The translations under genes and the position numbers were made by a program. Source: Neorhizobium tomejilense (GTDB taxonomy: Bacteria; Pseudomonadota; Alphaproteobacteria; Rhizobiales; Rhizobiaceae). From it: 64,000 nucleotides of DNA. The stretch lies in NCBI GenBank assembly GCA_002968845.1, contig PVBG01000010.1, forward strand, positions 146,681 to 210,680. Direction: 5' to 3'. Positions 56,481-64,000 of this stretch are shown in pieces (the first letter of the stretch is position 1; the number at the start of each line of letters is the position of its first letter). The notes beneath the pieces were generated by a model. It ran no database searches. It was not told the origin of the DNA and saw only the letters and a list, made by a program, of their open reading frames with translations.

Positions 56481-57365
56481 ATGAGGCCAGGACAGCAGAA
56501 CAAACGCGGTCGAGGTCGCGGCAGTAACAATAATAACAATAGCGGCGGCGGCGGCGGCGGAAATAACAACTTCAACCGTAAGGGCGGCAATCCTCTCAGC
56601 CGCACCTACGACAGCTCCGGCCCGGATGTGAAGATCCGCGGGACCGCCCAGCATATCGCCGAAAAATATAGCCAACTCGGCCGTGATGCCCAAAGCTCCG
56701 GCGACCGCGTGATGGCGGAGAACTATCTCCAGCACGCCGAACACTATAACCGCATCATTGCCGCCGCACAGGCGCAGATGCAGGATCGGTTCCAGCACGA
56801 CAATCGTGGCGACTACCAGGACCGGGACGGCAACGTTCAGGATCAGGACGACATGGACAATAGCGATGGCGAGGACAACGGTTACTCGCAGCAGCCATCC
56901 ATGGACGAGGCTCCGCAGCCGCAGGTCCAGCAACAGCAGCCGCGCCGGGAGCAGCGTGAACAGCGCGAGCCCCGTGAACAACGCGAACCTCGCGACCAAC
57001 AACGCGAACCTCGCGACCAGCGGGAACCCCGCGAACAGCGTGACCAGCAGCGCGAACGCCCCCGCCGCGAAAACCGCCAGGAACAGCCGGCAGTGGCAGC
57101 GGTTCCGACCCAGGTCGCAACACCTCAGCCAGTTGCTCCGGTGATGGATGGTTCCGGCCCGCAGCCGGTGATCGAAGGCACGCCTGCCGAAGTGGCGGTC
57201 GAGGAAGAGGCACAGGCAGAAGCCACGCCGCGCCGTCGTCGCGCCGCCGGCAGCCGCCCGCGTCGTCCGCGTCGTGGCGAAGGCGCCGGTGAAGAGGGTG
57301 GTTCCGAAGGCGAAGCCTCGGGCGACGGCTCGCAGCCGGCCCTGGCGGATGCAGCTTCTGAATAA
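56481..57365 (+). CDS. DUF4167 domain protein with low-complexity basic repeats
   Basis: 294 residues. MRPGQQNKRGRGRG is followed by Asn/Gly-rich sequence, then the conserved DUF4167 core (about 30-95: NPLSRTYDSSGPDVKIRGTA; EKYSQLGRDAQSSGDRVMAE). The remainder is disordered, with repeated REQREPREQ-type units at about 155-195 and an Arg-rich end (RRRRAAGSRPRRPRRGEG). Such composition suggests RNA binding or a ribosome-associated role, but the function is unproven. Found after prmC in related genomes. Confidence 0.9.
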   Translation: MRPGQQNKRGRGRGSNNNNNSGGGGGGNNNFNRKGGNPLSRTYDSSGPDVKIRGTAQHIAEKYSQLGRDAQSSGDRVMAENYLQHAEHYNRIIAAAQAQMQDRFQHDNRGDYQDRDGNVQDQDDMDNSDGEDNGYSQQPSMDEAPQPQVQQQQPRREQREQREPREQREPRDQQREPRDQREPREQRDQQRERPRRENRQEQPAVAAVPTQVATPQPVAPVMDGSGPQPVIEGTPAEVAVEEEAQAEATPRRRRAAGSRPRRPRRGEGAGEEGGSEGEASGDGSQPALADAASE

Positions 57366-57392
57366 GCCATCCTTCAAATAACGAGATCAAAA

Positions 57393-57422
57393 GGCCGCTC
57401 GCGAAACCGGGCGGCCTTTTTC
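57393..57422. terminator. Bidirectional terminator between DUF4167 gene and aroG
   Basis: GGCCGCTC (57393-57400) pairs with GGGCGGCC (57409-57416) with one mismatch. It is preceded by AAAA and followed by TTTTTC, so it can end transcripts from both convergent genes. Confidence 0.75.
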
Positions 57423-57446
57423 TTCGAGCGGAGATTGCCTTCTGCT

Positions 57447-58523
57447 TCAAGCCGTCGGCTGGCGCCGATCACGGACGGAGCGGGCAAGCTCCTCGAGCAC
57501 CAGGACCGATGCCTCCCAATCGATGCAGCCGTCGGTGATGCTCTGTCCGTAGACGAGAGGCTTGCCGGGCACCAGATCCTGGCGGCCGCCGACGATATTG
57601 CTCTCGATCATCATGCCCTTGATGGCCATGTTGCCGGCAGCGATCTGCGTCGCGACGTTTTTGACGACCCGCGGCTGGTTCATCGGATCCTTGCCGCTGT
57701 TGGCATGGCTGGCATCGATGAGGATGCGCGGCTCCAAACCGCGTTTTGCGGCATCCCTTGAAACGGCCTCGACCTCGGCCGCGTCATAGTTCGGCAGCTT
57801 GCCGCCGCGCAGGATGACGTGGCAATCCTCGTTGCCGGTCGTGGTGGCGATCGCGGCTCGGCCGTCCTTGGTCACCGCCGGAAAATGGTGCGTCTGCGAG
57901 GCGGCCAGTATGGCATCGAGTGCAACGGCGACGCCGCCATCGGTGCCGTTCTTGAATCCGATCGGGCAGGAGAGGCCGGATGCCAGCTGGCGGTGTACCT
58001 GGCTTTCGGTCGTGCGGGCGCCGATCGCGCCCCAGCTGACGAGGTCGGCGATGTATTGCGGGGTGATCGTATCGAGGAATTCGCAGCCGGCCGGAAGGCC
58101 CGTCGCATTGATGTCCAGAAGAAGCTGCCGGGCGATCCTCAAACCCTCTTCGATCCGGTAGCTGCCGTCGAGATGCGGGTCGTTCATCAGGCCCTTCCAC
58201 CCGACGGTGGTGCGCGGCTTTTCGAAATAGACGCGCATGACGATTTCGAGATCGCCGCTGAAACGTCGTCGTTGTTCTTCGAGCCGGGCCGCATAGTCCC
58301 GCGCGGCAATTGGGTCATGGATCGAGCAGGGACCGATGACGACGATCAGCCGGTCGTCCTCGCCATGCAGGATGCGATGGACGGTGTCACGCGTCCTGGT
58401 CACCGTCCCGGTGACTGCGTCGTTGCGCGGAATTTCGGCGATGATGTCGGCGGGGATGGTCAGCGGGGTGATTTCGACGATTCGGCGATCGTCGACAGTG
58501 TTGGCGGGACTGGCATTCGGCAC
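57447..58523 (-). CDS. aroG: 3-deoxy-7-phosphoheptulonate (DAHP) synthase, class I (AroG type)
   Basis: 358 residues with GTG start at 58523 and AGGAG 8 nt upstream. First step of the shikimate pathway: PEP plus erythrose 4-phosphate. Class I AroF/G/H motifs are VIGPCSIHDPIAARDYAARL, MRVYFEKPRTTVGWKGLMND, GIKNGTDGG-like GFKNGTDGGVAVALDAI and RILIDASHANSGKDP. N-terminal residues resemble the feedback-sensing arm of the family. Many rhizobia rely on a class II enzyme, so this may be an additional regulated copy. A Phe/Tyr attenuator precedes it. Confidence 0.93.
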   Translation of the reverse strand: MPNASPANTVDDRRIVEITPLTIPADIIAEIPRNDAVTGTVTRTRDTVHRILHGEDDRLIVVIGPCSIHDPIAARDYAARLEEQRRRFSGDLEIVMRVYFEKPRTTVGWKGLMNDPHLDGSYRIEEGLRIARQLLLDINATGLPAGCEFLDTITPQYIADLVSWGAIGARTTESQVHRQLASGLSCPIGFKNGTDGGVAVALDAILAASQTHHFPAVTKDGRAAIATTTGNEDCHVILRGGKLPNYDAAEVEAVSRDAAKRGLEPRILIDASHANSGKDPMNQPRVVKNVATQIAAGNMAIKGMMIESNIVGGRQDLVPGKPLVYGQSITDGCIDWEASVLVLEELARSVRDRRQPTA

Positions 58524-58560
58524 GGGTATGGCTCCTGTTTGGTGCTACCGCGCGGAATTG

Positions 58561-58588
58561 AAAAAGCCGCCAGGTAGACTAGCGGCTT
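58561..58588 (-). terminator. Attenuator terminator upstream of aroG
   Basis: Minus strand: AAGCCGC (58588-58582) pairs with GCGGCTT (58570-58564), followed by a T run (58565-58561). It lies 28 nt after the leader-peptide stop and 38 nt before the aroG start. The left arm can instead pair with AGCGG at 58638-58634, giving the antiterminator. Confidence 0.85.
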
Positions 58589-58650
58589 GAGGGAATGTCG
58601 TTGCGTCGAAATCAGCTACGCACGGACCCGCATCCGCTGGGGAAAGCGGT
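58589..58650 (-). promoter_or_regulatory. Attenuator control segments of aroG
   Basis: Minus-strand segment 1 CCGCT (58649-58645) overlaps leader codons Tyr-Arg-Phe and can pair with segment 2 AGCGG (58638-58634). Segment 2 can alternatively pair with CCGCT of the terminator left arm (58585-58581). A ribosome stalled at the Tyr/Phe codons would cover segment 1, free segment 2 and favour antitermination. This is the classical 1:2:3:4 attenuator plan, seen here by inspection only. Confidence 0.75.
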
Positions 58651-58690
58651 AGCTATAAAATCGCGAGGCGTGGGCGGACGTGAAAGACAT
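58616..58690 (-). CDS. Phe/Tyr-rich leader peptide of aroG (24 aa)
   Basis: Reads MSFTSAHASRFYSYRFPQ then RMRVRA and stops. Three Phe and two Tyr in 24 residues, with FYSYRF clustered where a stalled ribosome would control the attenuator hairpins; no Trp. The ATG starts 6 nt after a -10 box, so the transcript is probably leaderless, as I recall for the S. meliloti trpL leader. The peptide couples aroG transcription to charged tRNA-Phe and tRNA-Tyr. The frame is open further upstream, but only this part lies downstream of the promoter. Confidence 0.75.
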   Translation of the reverse strand: MSFTSAHASRFYSYRFPQRMRVRA

Positions 58691-58696
58691 GCGGTT

Positions 58697-58725
58697 TCTG
58701 TATTCGCTCGATTGTGGATTGTCAC
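58697..58725 (-). promoter_or_regulatory. Promoter of the aroG leader
   Basis: Minus strand: -35 GTGACA (58725-58720), 17-nt spacer, -10 TACAGA (58702-58697). The predicted start falls at the A of the leader-peptide ATG (58690). It is divergent from clpB. The boxes are moderately close to consensus. Confidence 0.6.
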
Positions 58726-58907
58726 GCGGAAAATTTGTGAGGTTTCCGCTCGCGGATTTTGAGCTTCTGAACACTTTAAACACGAGAATCCGCTTACCAT
58801 ATTTCCAGCAACGCCGAGACTTCGGCAGGGCTCGCCTTTGAGGGAGCTCAATCTCAATCATCGGTCCGTGCCTTATAATGGGCGGGTCGATCACTGGAGG
58901 TACCAGA

Positions 58908-61508
58908 ATGAATATCGAAAAATACTCCGAGCGCGTCCGCGGGTTCCTGCAGTCGGCTCAGACGCAGGCTTTGGCTTCGGGTCACCAGCAGTTTACGCCC
59001 GAACATGTGCTGAAGGTGCTGCTTGACGACGACCAGGGCATGGCGTCCTCGCTGGTCGACCGCGCGGGCGGCAGCGCCAAGGAAGCGCGCATCGCCAACG
59101 ACGCCGCGCTCGCGAAACTCCCCAAGGTTTCCGGCGGCAATGGCGAGATTTATCTCTCCCAGCCGCTCGCGAAGGTTTTCTCGACCGCGGAAGAGGCAGC
59201 CAAGAAGGCCGGCGACAGTTTCGTCACCGTCGAGCGCCTGCTTCTGGCGCTTGTCATCGAGACGTCCGCTTCGACCTCCGCGACCTTGAAAAAGGCCGGC
59301 GTGACCGCGCAGGGGCTCAACCAGGTCATCAATGACATCCGCAAGGGTCGCACGGCCGACGGCGCCAATGCCGAGGCCGGTTTCGAGGCCCTGAAGAAAT
59401 ATGCGCGCGACCTGACGGCGGAAGCCCGCGACGGCAGGCTCGATCCGGTGATCGGCCGCGACGACGAAATCCGCCGCACGATCCAGGTTCTCTCCCGCCG
59501 TACCAAGAACAATCCGGTGCTGATCGGCGAGCCCGGCGTCGGCAAGACGGCGATCGCCGAAGGCCTGGCGCTGCGCATCATCAACGGCGACGTGCCGGAA
59601 AGCCTGAAAGACAAGAAGCTGATGGCGCTCGACATGGGCGCCCTGATCGCTGGCGCCAAATATCGCGGCGAGTTCGAGGAGCGCCTGAAGAGCGTCCTGA
59701 ACGAAGTGCAGTCGGAAAACGGCGAGATCATCCTGTTTATCGACGAGATGCACACGCTGGTGGGCGCCGGCAAATCCGACGGCGCGATGGATGCGTCCAA
59801 CCTCCTGAAGCCCGCGCTTGCCCGCGGCGAACTGCATTGCGTCGGCGCCACCACGCTCGATGAATACCGCAAGCATGTGGAAAAGGATCCGGCGCTTGCC
59901 CGTCGTTTCCAGCCGGTCATGGTCGAGGAGCCGACGGTCGAGGACACGATCTCGATCCTGCGCGGGCTCAAGGAAAAATACGAGCAGCACCACAAGGTCC
60001 GCATCTCGGATTCGGCCCTGGTTGCGGCTGCTACGCTTTCCAACCGCTACATCACCGATCGGTTCCTGCCCGACAAGGCGATCGACCTGATGGACGAGGC
60101 CGCATCGCGGCTGCGCATGCAGGTGGATTCAAAGCCCGAGGAACTCGACGAACTCGACCGCCGCATCATGCAGCTGAAGATCGAGCGCGAAGCCCTGAAG
60201 AAGGAAACCGACAGCGCCTCGGCCGACCGGCTGCAGCGTCTTGAAGGCGAAGTGACGTCGCTCGAAGAACAGGCGGATGCCCTGACGGCCCGCTGGCAGG
60301 CGGAAAAGCAGAAGCTCGGCCTTGCCGCCGACCTGAAGCGGCAGCTCGACGAGGCCCGCAACGAACTGGCGACCGCCCAGCGCAAGGGTGAGTTCCAGCG
60401 TGCCGGCGAGCTGACCTATGGCGTGATCCCCGAACTGGAAAAGCGTCTCGTGGAAGCGGAAGCCCAGGATACCTCGACCAATGCCATGGTGCAGGAAGTC
60501 GTGAACCCGGATGCGATCGCCCACGTGGTGTCGCGCTGGACCGGCATCCCGGTCGACAAGATGCTGGAAGGCGAGCGCGACAAGCTGCTGCGCATGGAAG
60601 ATGAACTGGCGAAATCCGTCATCGGCCAGGGCGACGCGGTCCAGGCTGTCTCGCGTGCGGTTCGCCGTTCGCGCGCAGGGCTGCAGGATCCGAACCGGCC
60701 GATCGGCTCGTTCATCTTCCTTGGCCCGACCGGTGTCGGTAAGACGGAGCTGACGAAGTCGCTGGCCCGCTTCCTGTTCGACGACGAGTCCGCGATGGTT
60801 CGCCTCGACATGTCGGAATACATGGAGAAGCATTCGGTCGCGCGGCTGATCGGTGCGCCTCCGGGTTATGTCGGTTACGAGGAAGGCGGCGCGCTGACCG
60901 AGGCGGTGCGGCGCAAGCCCTACCAGATCGTGCTGTTCGACGAGATCGAGAAGGCGCATCCGGACGTGTTCAACGTTCTTCTGCAGGTGCTCGACGACGG
61001 GCGCCTGACGGACGGGCAAGGCCGCACGGTCGACTTCAAGAACACGATGATCATCATGACCTCCAATCTCGGAGCGGAATACCTGACCGCTCTTCGCGAG
61101 GGTGAGGATTCCGAAAGCGTGCGCGAACAGGTGATGGACGTCGTGAAAGCCTCGTTCCGGCCTGAATTTTTGAACCGCGTCGACGAGATCATCCTGTTCC
61201 ATCGCCTGAAGCGCAACGAGATGGGGGCGATCGTCGATATCCAGATGAGGCGGCTGCTGTCGCTCCTGGCGGAACGGAAGATCGCCATCGATCTCGGTCC
61301 GGATGCCCGCGAATGGCTGGCCGACAAGGGTTACGATCCGGTCTACGGCGCTCGTCCGTTGAAGCGGGTGATCCAGAAGTTCATGCAGGATCCGCTCGCA
61401 GAGCAGATTCTCGGCGGCCAGATCCCGGACGGCTCAGCCGTTGCGGTCAGCGCCGGTTCCGACCGGCTGCTCTTCCGGGTCAAACGGGTGGTGAGTGAGG
61501 CTGCGTAA
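58908..61508 (+). CDS. clpB: ATP-dependent disaggregase ClpB
   Basis: 866 residues from ATG 58908, 7 nt after GGAGG. Hsp100 that rescues aggregated proteins with DnaK. The N-domain starts [15 protein letters not shown]. First AAA+ module: Walker [15 protein letters not shown] near residue 205. A long coiled-coil middle domain (about 400-525) distinguishes ClpB from ClpA. Second AAA+: [15 protein letters not shown] near 606 and the sensor region [15 protein letters not shown]. Full length. Heat-shock control is expected, but I could not assign a convincing sigma-32 promoter. A perfect terminator follows. Confidence 0.97.
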   Translation: MNIEKYSERVRGFLQSAQTQALASGHQQFTPEHVLKVLLDDDQGMASSLVDRAGGSAKEARIANDAALAKLPKVSGGNGEIYLSQPLAKVFSTAEEAAKKAGDSFVTVERLLLALVIETSASTSATLKKAGVTAQGLNQVINDIRKGRTADGANAEAGFEALKKYARDLTAEARDGRLDPVIGRDDEIRRTIQVLSRRTKNNPVLIGEPGVGKTAIAEGLALRIINGDVPESLKDKKLMALDMGALIAGAKYRGEFEERLKSVLNEVQSENGEIILFIDEMHTLVGAGKSDGAMDASNLLKPALARGELHCVGATTLDEYRKHVEKDPALARRFQPVMVEEPTVEDTISILRGLKEKYEQHHKVRISDSALVAAATLSNRYITDRFLPDKAIDLMDEAASRLRMQVDSKPEELDELDRRIMQLKIEREALKKETDSASADRLQRLEGEVTSLEEQADALTARWQAEKQKLGLAADLKRQLDEARNELATAQRKGEFQRAGELTYGVIPELEKRLVEAEAQDTSTNAMVQEVVNPDAIAHVVSRWTGIPVDKMLEGERDKLLRMEDELAKSVIGQGDAVQAVSRAVRRSRAGLQDPNRPIGSFIFLGPTGVGKTELTKSLARFLFDDESAMVRLDMSEYMEKHSVARLIGAPPGYVGYEEGGALTEAVRRKPYQIVLFDEIEKAHPDVFNVLLQVLDDGRLTDGQGRTVDFKNTMIIMTSNLGAEYLTALREGEDSESVREQVMDVVKASFRPEFLNRVDEIILFHRLKRNEMGAIVDIQMRRLLSLLAERKIAIDLGPDAREWLADKGYDPVYGARPLKRVIQKFMQDPLAEQILGGQIPDGSAVAVSAGSDRLLFRVKRVVSEAA

Positions 61509-61532
61509 GCCGAACCGAACGTTAAAAAGCAG

Positions 61533-61557
61533 AATGGCGGCTTCGGCCGCCATTTTT
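61533..61557 (+). terminator. Terminator of clpB
   Basis: A perfect 9-bp stem AATGGCGGC / GCCGCCATT (61533-61541, 61546-61554) capped by a TTCG tetraloop and followed by a T run. A textbook Rho-independent signal. Confidence 0.92.
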
Positions 61558-61586
61558 GTTCGTGCAAAGCTGATCCGGTAAAGGCC

Positions 61587-63527
61587 TCAGCGGCTGGCGA
61601 CCTCGTCGGACGCCTGGGTATTGAGCAGTGTATCGATCCGCTTGCGTTCCTCTTCGAAACGGGCGAGCGCCTTGCCGTTCAGCGAATTGCCGCCCGGCAG
61701 GCGGATCTTCATCGCATCGACCTTGGTGCCGTTGACGATCAGCTCGTAGTGAAGGTGGGCGCCGGTCGATTGGCCGGTGGAGCCGACGTAACCGATCACC
61801 TGGCCCTGGGTGACCTTGGCGCCTTCGCGAACACCTGGCGCGATGGCGCTCTGGTGATTGTAGGATGAGACGTAGCCATTGGCATGACGGATGAGCGTCT
61901 GGTTGCCATAGCCGCCGGAATCCCAGCCGGCCTTTTCGACGATGCCGTTGCCCGTGGCGATGATCGGCGTGCCGCGCGGGGCGGCCCAGTCGGTGCCGGT
62001 ATGCATGCGGGAATAACCGAGCAGCGGGTGGCCGCGCATGCCGAAGCCGGAGGTCATGCGGCCGTTCGGAAGCGGGTTACGCAGCAGGAATTGCCGGATG
62101 CTCTTGCCGTCCTCGTCGAAATAATCGACCGCGTTGTCGTCGGGGTTCTGAAAGCGGTAGAAGCGGCTCGTCGTGTCGCCAAACCGGGCGTTCACGTAAA
62201 GCAGCTGGGAATCCTTGTTCGCCTGGCCCTTTTCGTCGGCGACCGAGAAGAAAGCCTCGATCTTGTCCGTCGGCTTCAGTTGGGCCTGCAGATCGACATT
62301 GCTGGCAAGCAGTTTTACCAGCGTGCCGGTCATCTCCTTGCTCATGCCGTAGGAGAGGGCTGCCCGATAGATGCCGTCATAGACGCGCGGCAGTTCCCGG
62401 CCGGCAACGATCTGTGGTGATTGTTCGCTGAAGGCCGAGGCGACCGCATCCAGCATCGGCGGCTCCTGGCCGTCTACAAAGCGGCCGTGATCGTCGAGAG
62501 CGACGGTTACCCGGTGGTCGCCGCGCCGATAGAGGCTGGCGCGGACGACGAGGACCATGTCGCCTTCCTGGATGACCCCGATGCGCAGCACGTCGCCGAT
62601 GGAAAGGTCGGCCTCGCCGAGGCGGGACTGCAGGTAGCCGGAAATCTCGCGCGCCTTGCCTTCCGGATAACCGACCTCGGTCATTGCCTGGCTGACCGTC
62701 TCGGCCTTGCGCACGGGAATGATGTCGTCGGCATATTCGCGGGTGCGGGCGTTGATCGCCTCAGGCATCGAAACCGAGATGTTTTCCTCGACGACGCGGG
62801 CCGAAAGGCCGGCGGTGATATCGAGACCGCCGCCATCCTCCTTCGACGAGAAGCGCTGCGGGTCGACATAATAGAGCGCCGAAAGCTGGCTGTTGCCGTC
62901 GGTGAGAACCGAGCCGTTGGAGCGGACGTTTTCTTCGACCTCCTCCAGCGTCATCGCCTGCGCGAAGGCATACATGCTGCCCTTGATGGGGAAGGCCACG
63001 GTCTGGAGACTGACCTCGGACTCGACATTCGAGCCGTAGATGACGCCGGCACGCGCGGCAGGCGGCGGCGGAGTCTCGCTCGACGAGAAGATCGTCATCG
63101 GGTCGAAGTTCGGGTAATCTTCCTGCGCCACGTGGTTTGCGGCAAGGTTCATCTTCACATGGGCGAAAGGCTTGCGGCGCACGACTTCCTTATTGCCCTC
63201 GTGCACGACCGTCGAGACTTCCATCACTTTCCGGTCGGTAGGCATGGCGACGATATTGCTGCCGAGCAACCTTTTGCCGCGCGAGGCGGCATCTGCATCG
63301 TTGGTCGGGATGGAGGCGGAGGCTTCGGCGGGGATGGCAAGCTGCTGCCGGCCGTCGAGGGCGGCAAACAAAGCAACGCCCATCAGAATGGAAGAGGTAA
63401 TGCCGGTCAGGAAGGTGCCGGACAGCCAACGCAACGAAATCTCACGTCGATCCGGAGCACGACGACCGTCGGCGAGGATCGGCGGTTCGTTGCCGAGCGA
63501 GCGGATCATGCTGCGGGCCGTCATCAT
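61587..63527 (-). CDS. M23-family (LytM-type) peptidoglycan endopeptidase, membrane-anchored
   Basis: 646 residues from ATG 63527; the frame extends to a TTG at 63602, and ATGs at 63524 and 63509 are also possible. The N-terminal cytoplasmic region (GRRAPDRREISLRW) is followed by one TM helix (FLTGITSSILMGVALFAAL), then a long periplasmic part. The C-terminal LytM domain has zinc ligands in HTGTDWAAP and the HLHYE motif (STGAHLHYELIVNG). It likely cuts peptide cross-links during growth or activates amidases. Located next to an rRNA operon promoter. Well conserved in rhizobia by my recollection. Confidence 0.92.
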   Translation of the reverse strand: MMTARSMIRSLGNEPPILADGRRAPDRREISLRWLSGTFLTGITSSILMGVALFAALDGRQQLAIPAEASASIPTNDADAASRGKRLLGSNIVAMPTDRKVMEVSTVVHEGNKEVVRRKPFAHVKMNLAANHVAQEDYPNFDPMTIFSSSETPPPPAARAGVIYGSNVESEVSLQTVAFPIKGSMYAFAQAMTLEEVEENVRSNGSVLTDGNSQLSALYYVDPQRFSSKEDGGGLDITAGLSARVVEENISVSMPEAINARTREYADDIIPVRKAETVSQAMTEVGYPEGKAREISGYLQSRLGEADLSIGDVLRIGVIQEGDMVLVVRASLYRRGDHRVTVALDDHGRFVDGQEPPMLDAVASAFSEQSPQIVAGRELPRVYDGIYRAALSYGMSKEMTGTLVKLLASNVDLQAQLKPTDKIEAFFSVADEKGQANKDSQLLYVNARFGDTTSRFYRFQNPDDNAVDYFDEDGKSIRQFLLRNPLPNGRMTSGFGMRGHPLLGYSRMHTGTDWAAPRGTPIIATGNGIVEKAGWDSGGYGNQTLIRHANGYVSSYNHQSAIAPGVREGAKVTQGQVIGYVGSTGQSTGAHLHYELIVNGTKVDAMKIRLPGGNSLNGKALARFEEERKRIDTLLNTQASDEVASR

Positions 63528-63877
63528 GCCAATTAAAGCCAGTCCCTGATACTCGTTATTGCCGTAGGCAGCTTCTATACTGCCTGCGGGACCTTGGGCC
63601 AAACATGTGCCCCTTTCAGTCTAGAGAGTCAAATCCGCCACGGTGCAAACGCGTACACTTGCCCGAGGCGGCGTTTCGATTCCCTGCTGGGACCGTGGTA
63701 ACCATGAGATTGTGAATTTGTCGGGGCGGTTTTGGGGCAGGGGCCGAAAGGGCGCTGTTTATACCCGCCTGAAGGGCTCGAAAGGCGAGAGAAAACGGCT
63801 TTCACCGGGTTTTCCCGGAAATTCACTTTTGGAATCAGTGACATGGCATTTTTCTCAAGATTTCTGAATCAATGCTG
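63528..63877 (+). other. Intergenic region between M23 peptidase gene and rRNA promoter
   Basis: No protein gene is supported here; a 74-codon frame at 63643-63867 has unlikely composition and no ribosome site. The last part becomes more AT-rich toward the promoter. It probably includes upstream activating sequence for the rRNA promoter and the M23 gene promoter. Confidence 0.5.
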
Positions 63878-63907
63878 TTGACTTCAAACTGGGGTCGGCA
63901 CTATAAC
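63878..63907 (+). promoter_or_regulatory. Probable rRNA operon promoter
   Basis: -35 TTGACT (63878-63883), 18-nt spacer, -10 TATAAC (63902-63907). The downstream sequence (CTCACTGAACGAGGGCGGCGGCGC and on) resembles what I recall of the leader before 16S rRNA in Rhizobium and Agrobacterium. The 16S gene itself would start right of the window. The identity of the driven operon is inferred. Confidence 0.65.
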
Positions 63908-64000
63908 CCGCTCACTGAACGAGGGCGGCGGCGCTGCTGGCGACGACGACTTTCGTTCTACAGAAATCACTGATTGATTGGCGCATGCTGGTTGGGACCG

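Noticed and set aside
58691..58894. Longer frame including the aroG leader peptide (92 codons)
   Set aside because: The upstream part lies before the promoter and antisense to the clpB upstream region; only the last 24 codons fall in the transcript.
58740..58907. Sigma-32 heat-shock promoter before clpB
   Set aside because: A TATAAT-like and a CCATAT-like stretch exist, but no -35 element at the right distance matches the alphaproteobacterial heat-shock consensus well enough.
63643..63867. 74-codon plus-strand frame near the right edge
   Set aside because: No ribosome site, odd composition, and it ends at the rRNA promoter region.
1..64000. CRISPR arrays, insertion sequences and transposases
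   Set aside because: No regularly spaced repeat array and no transposase were found; the only repeats seen are the phage iterons, packaging motifs, operators and one RIME-like element.

Overview
The window looks like a chromosome segment of an alphaproteobacterium of the family Rhizobiaceae (Rhizobium / Agrobacterium / Neorhizobium type). The evidence is high GC content, the gene runs lysC-ptsP-prfA-prmC-DUF4167 and argJ-GNAT-mutT, a RIME-like palindromic repeat typical of rhizobia, and a likely rRNA operon promoter at the right edge. This placement is inferred from gene content and order; no search was run.

Positions 1-18353 are the right part of a lambdoid-style prophage. It ends with a tyrosine integrase whose stop codon lies 2 nt from the 3' end of a tRNA-Leu(CAA) gene, the presumed integration target. 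A CI-like S24 repressor (9462-10100) sits between two outward-facing promoters that share an identical 14-bp operator in their -35/-10 spacers. The leftward side follows the lambda plan: Cro-like gene, terminator, CII-like gene, two DNA methyltransferases, small coupled genes, a replication gene carrying iterons in its own coding sequence, a NusG-family protein in the position of lambda Q, a structured untranslated RNA ending in a strong terminator, then late genes (tail-like protein, terminase small and large subunits). The rightward side is a tightly overlapping operon of small proteins: DUF2303, a ribbon-helix-helix/deoxyribosyltransferase-like fusion, a C5 DNA methyltransferase with a complete second gene nested in another frame, an ASCH protein and the integrase.

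Positions 18354-37700 hold core genes: acyl-CoA synthetase, CelD-type acetyltransferase plus polysaccharide flippase, a LysR regulator divergent from DUF2798-MFS, secA divergent from a periplasmic parvulin, argJ-GNAT-mutT, a Flp pilin, an NDUFAF5/BioC-like methyltransferase divergent from comF-grxC-nitrilase-DUF1178, a ParDE-type toxin-antitoxin pair and ubiG.

Positions 37979-49570 look like an accessory island for unsaturated uronate (pectin/rhamnogalacturonan-type) oligosaccharides. A seven-gene leftward operon encodes a GH105-type hydrolase, KduI, an 827-residue protein of unrecognised family and a complete sugar ABC transporter. It diverges from a LacI-type regulator across two palindromic candidate operators. 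The island lies between ubiG and lysC, which I recall as close neighbours in many rhizobia.

Positions 49712-64000 return to core genes: an SH3 protein, lysC, ptsP, prfA-prmC, a DUF4167 protein, a class I DAHP synthase (aroG), clpB and an M23 peptidase. aroG is preceded by a complete Phe/Tyr attenuator: promoter, apparently leaderless 24-residue leader peptide, and mutually exclusive hairpins ending in a terminator.

The observations I rate highest are the phage NusG paralogue with its structured RNA, the aroG attenuator, the gene nested in the C5 methyltransferase, the iterons inside the replication gene, and the unassigned 827-residue protein.
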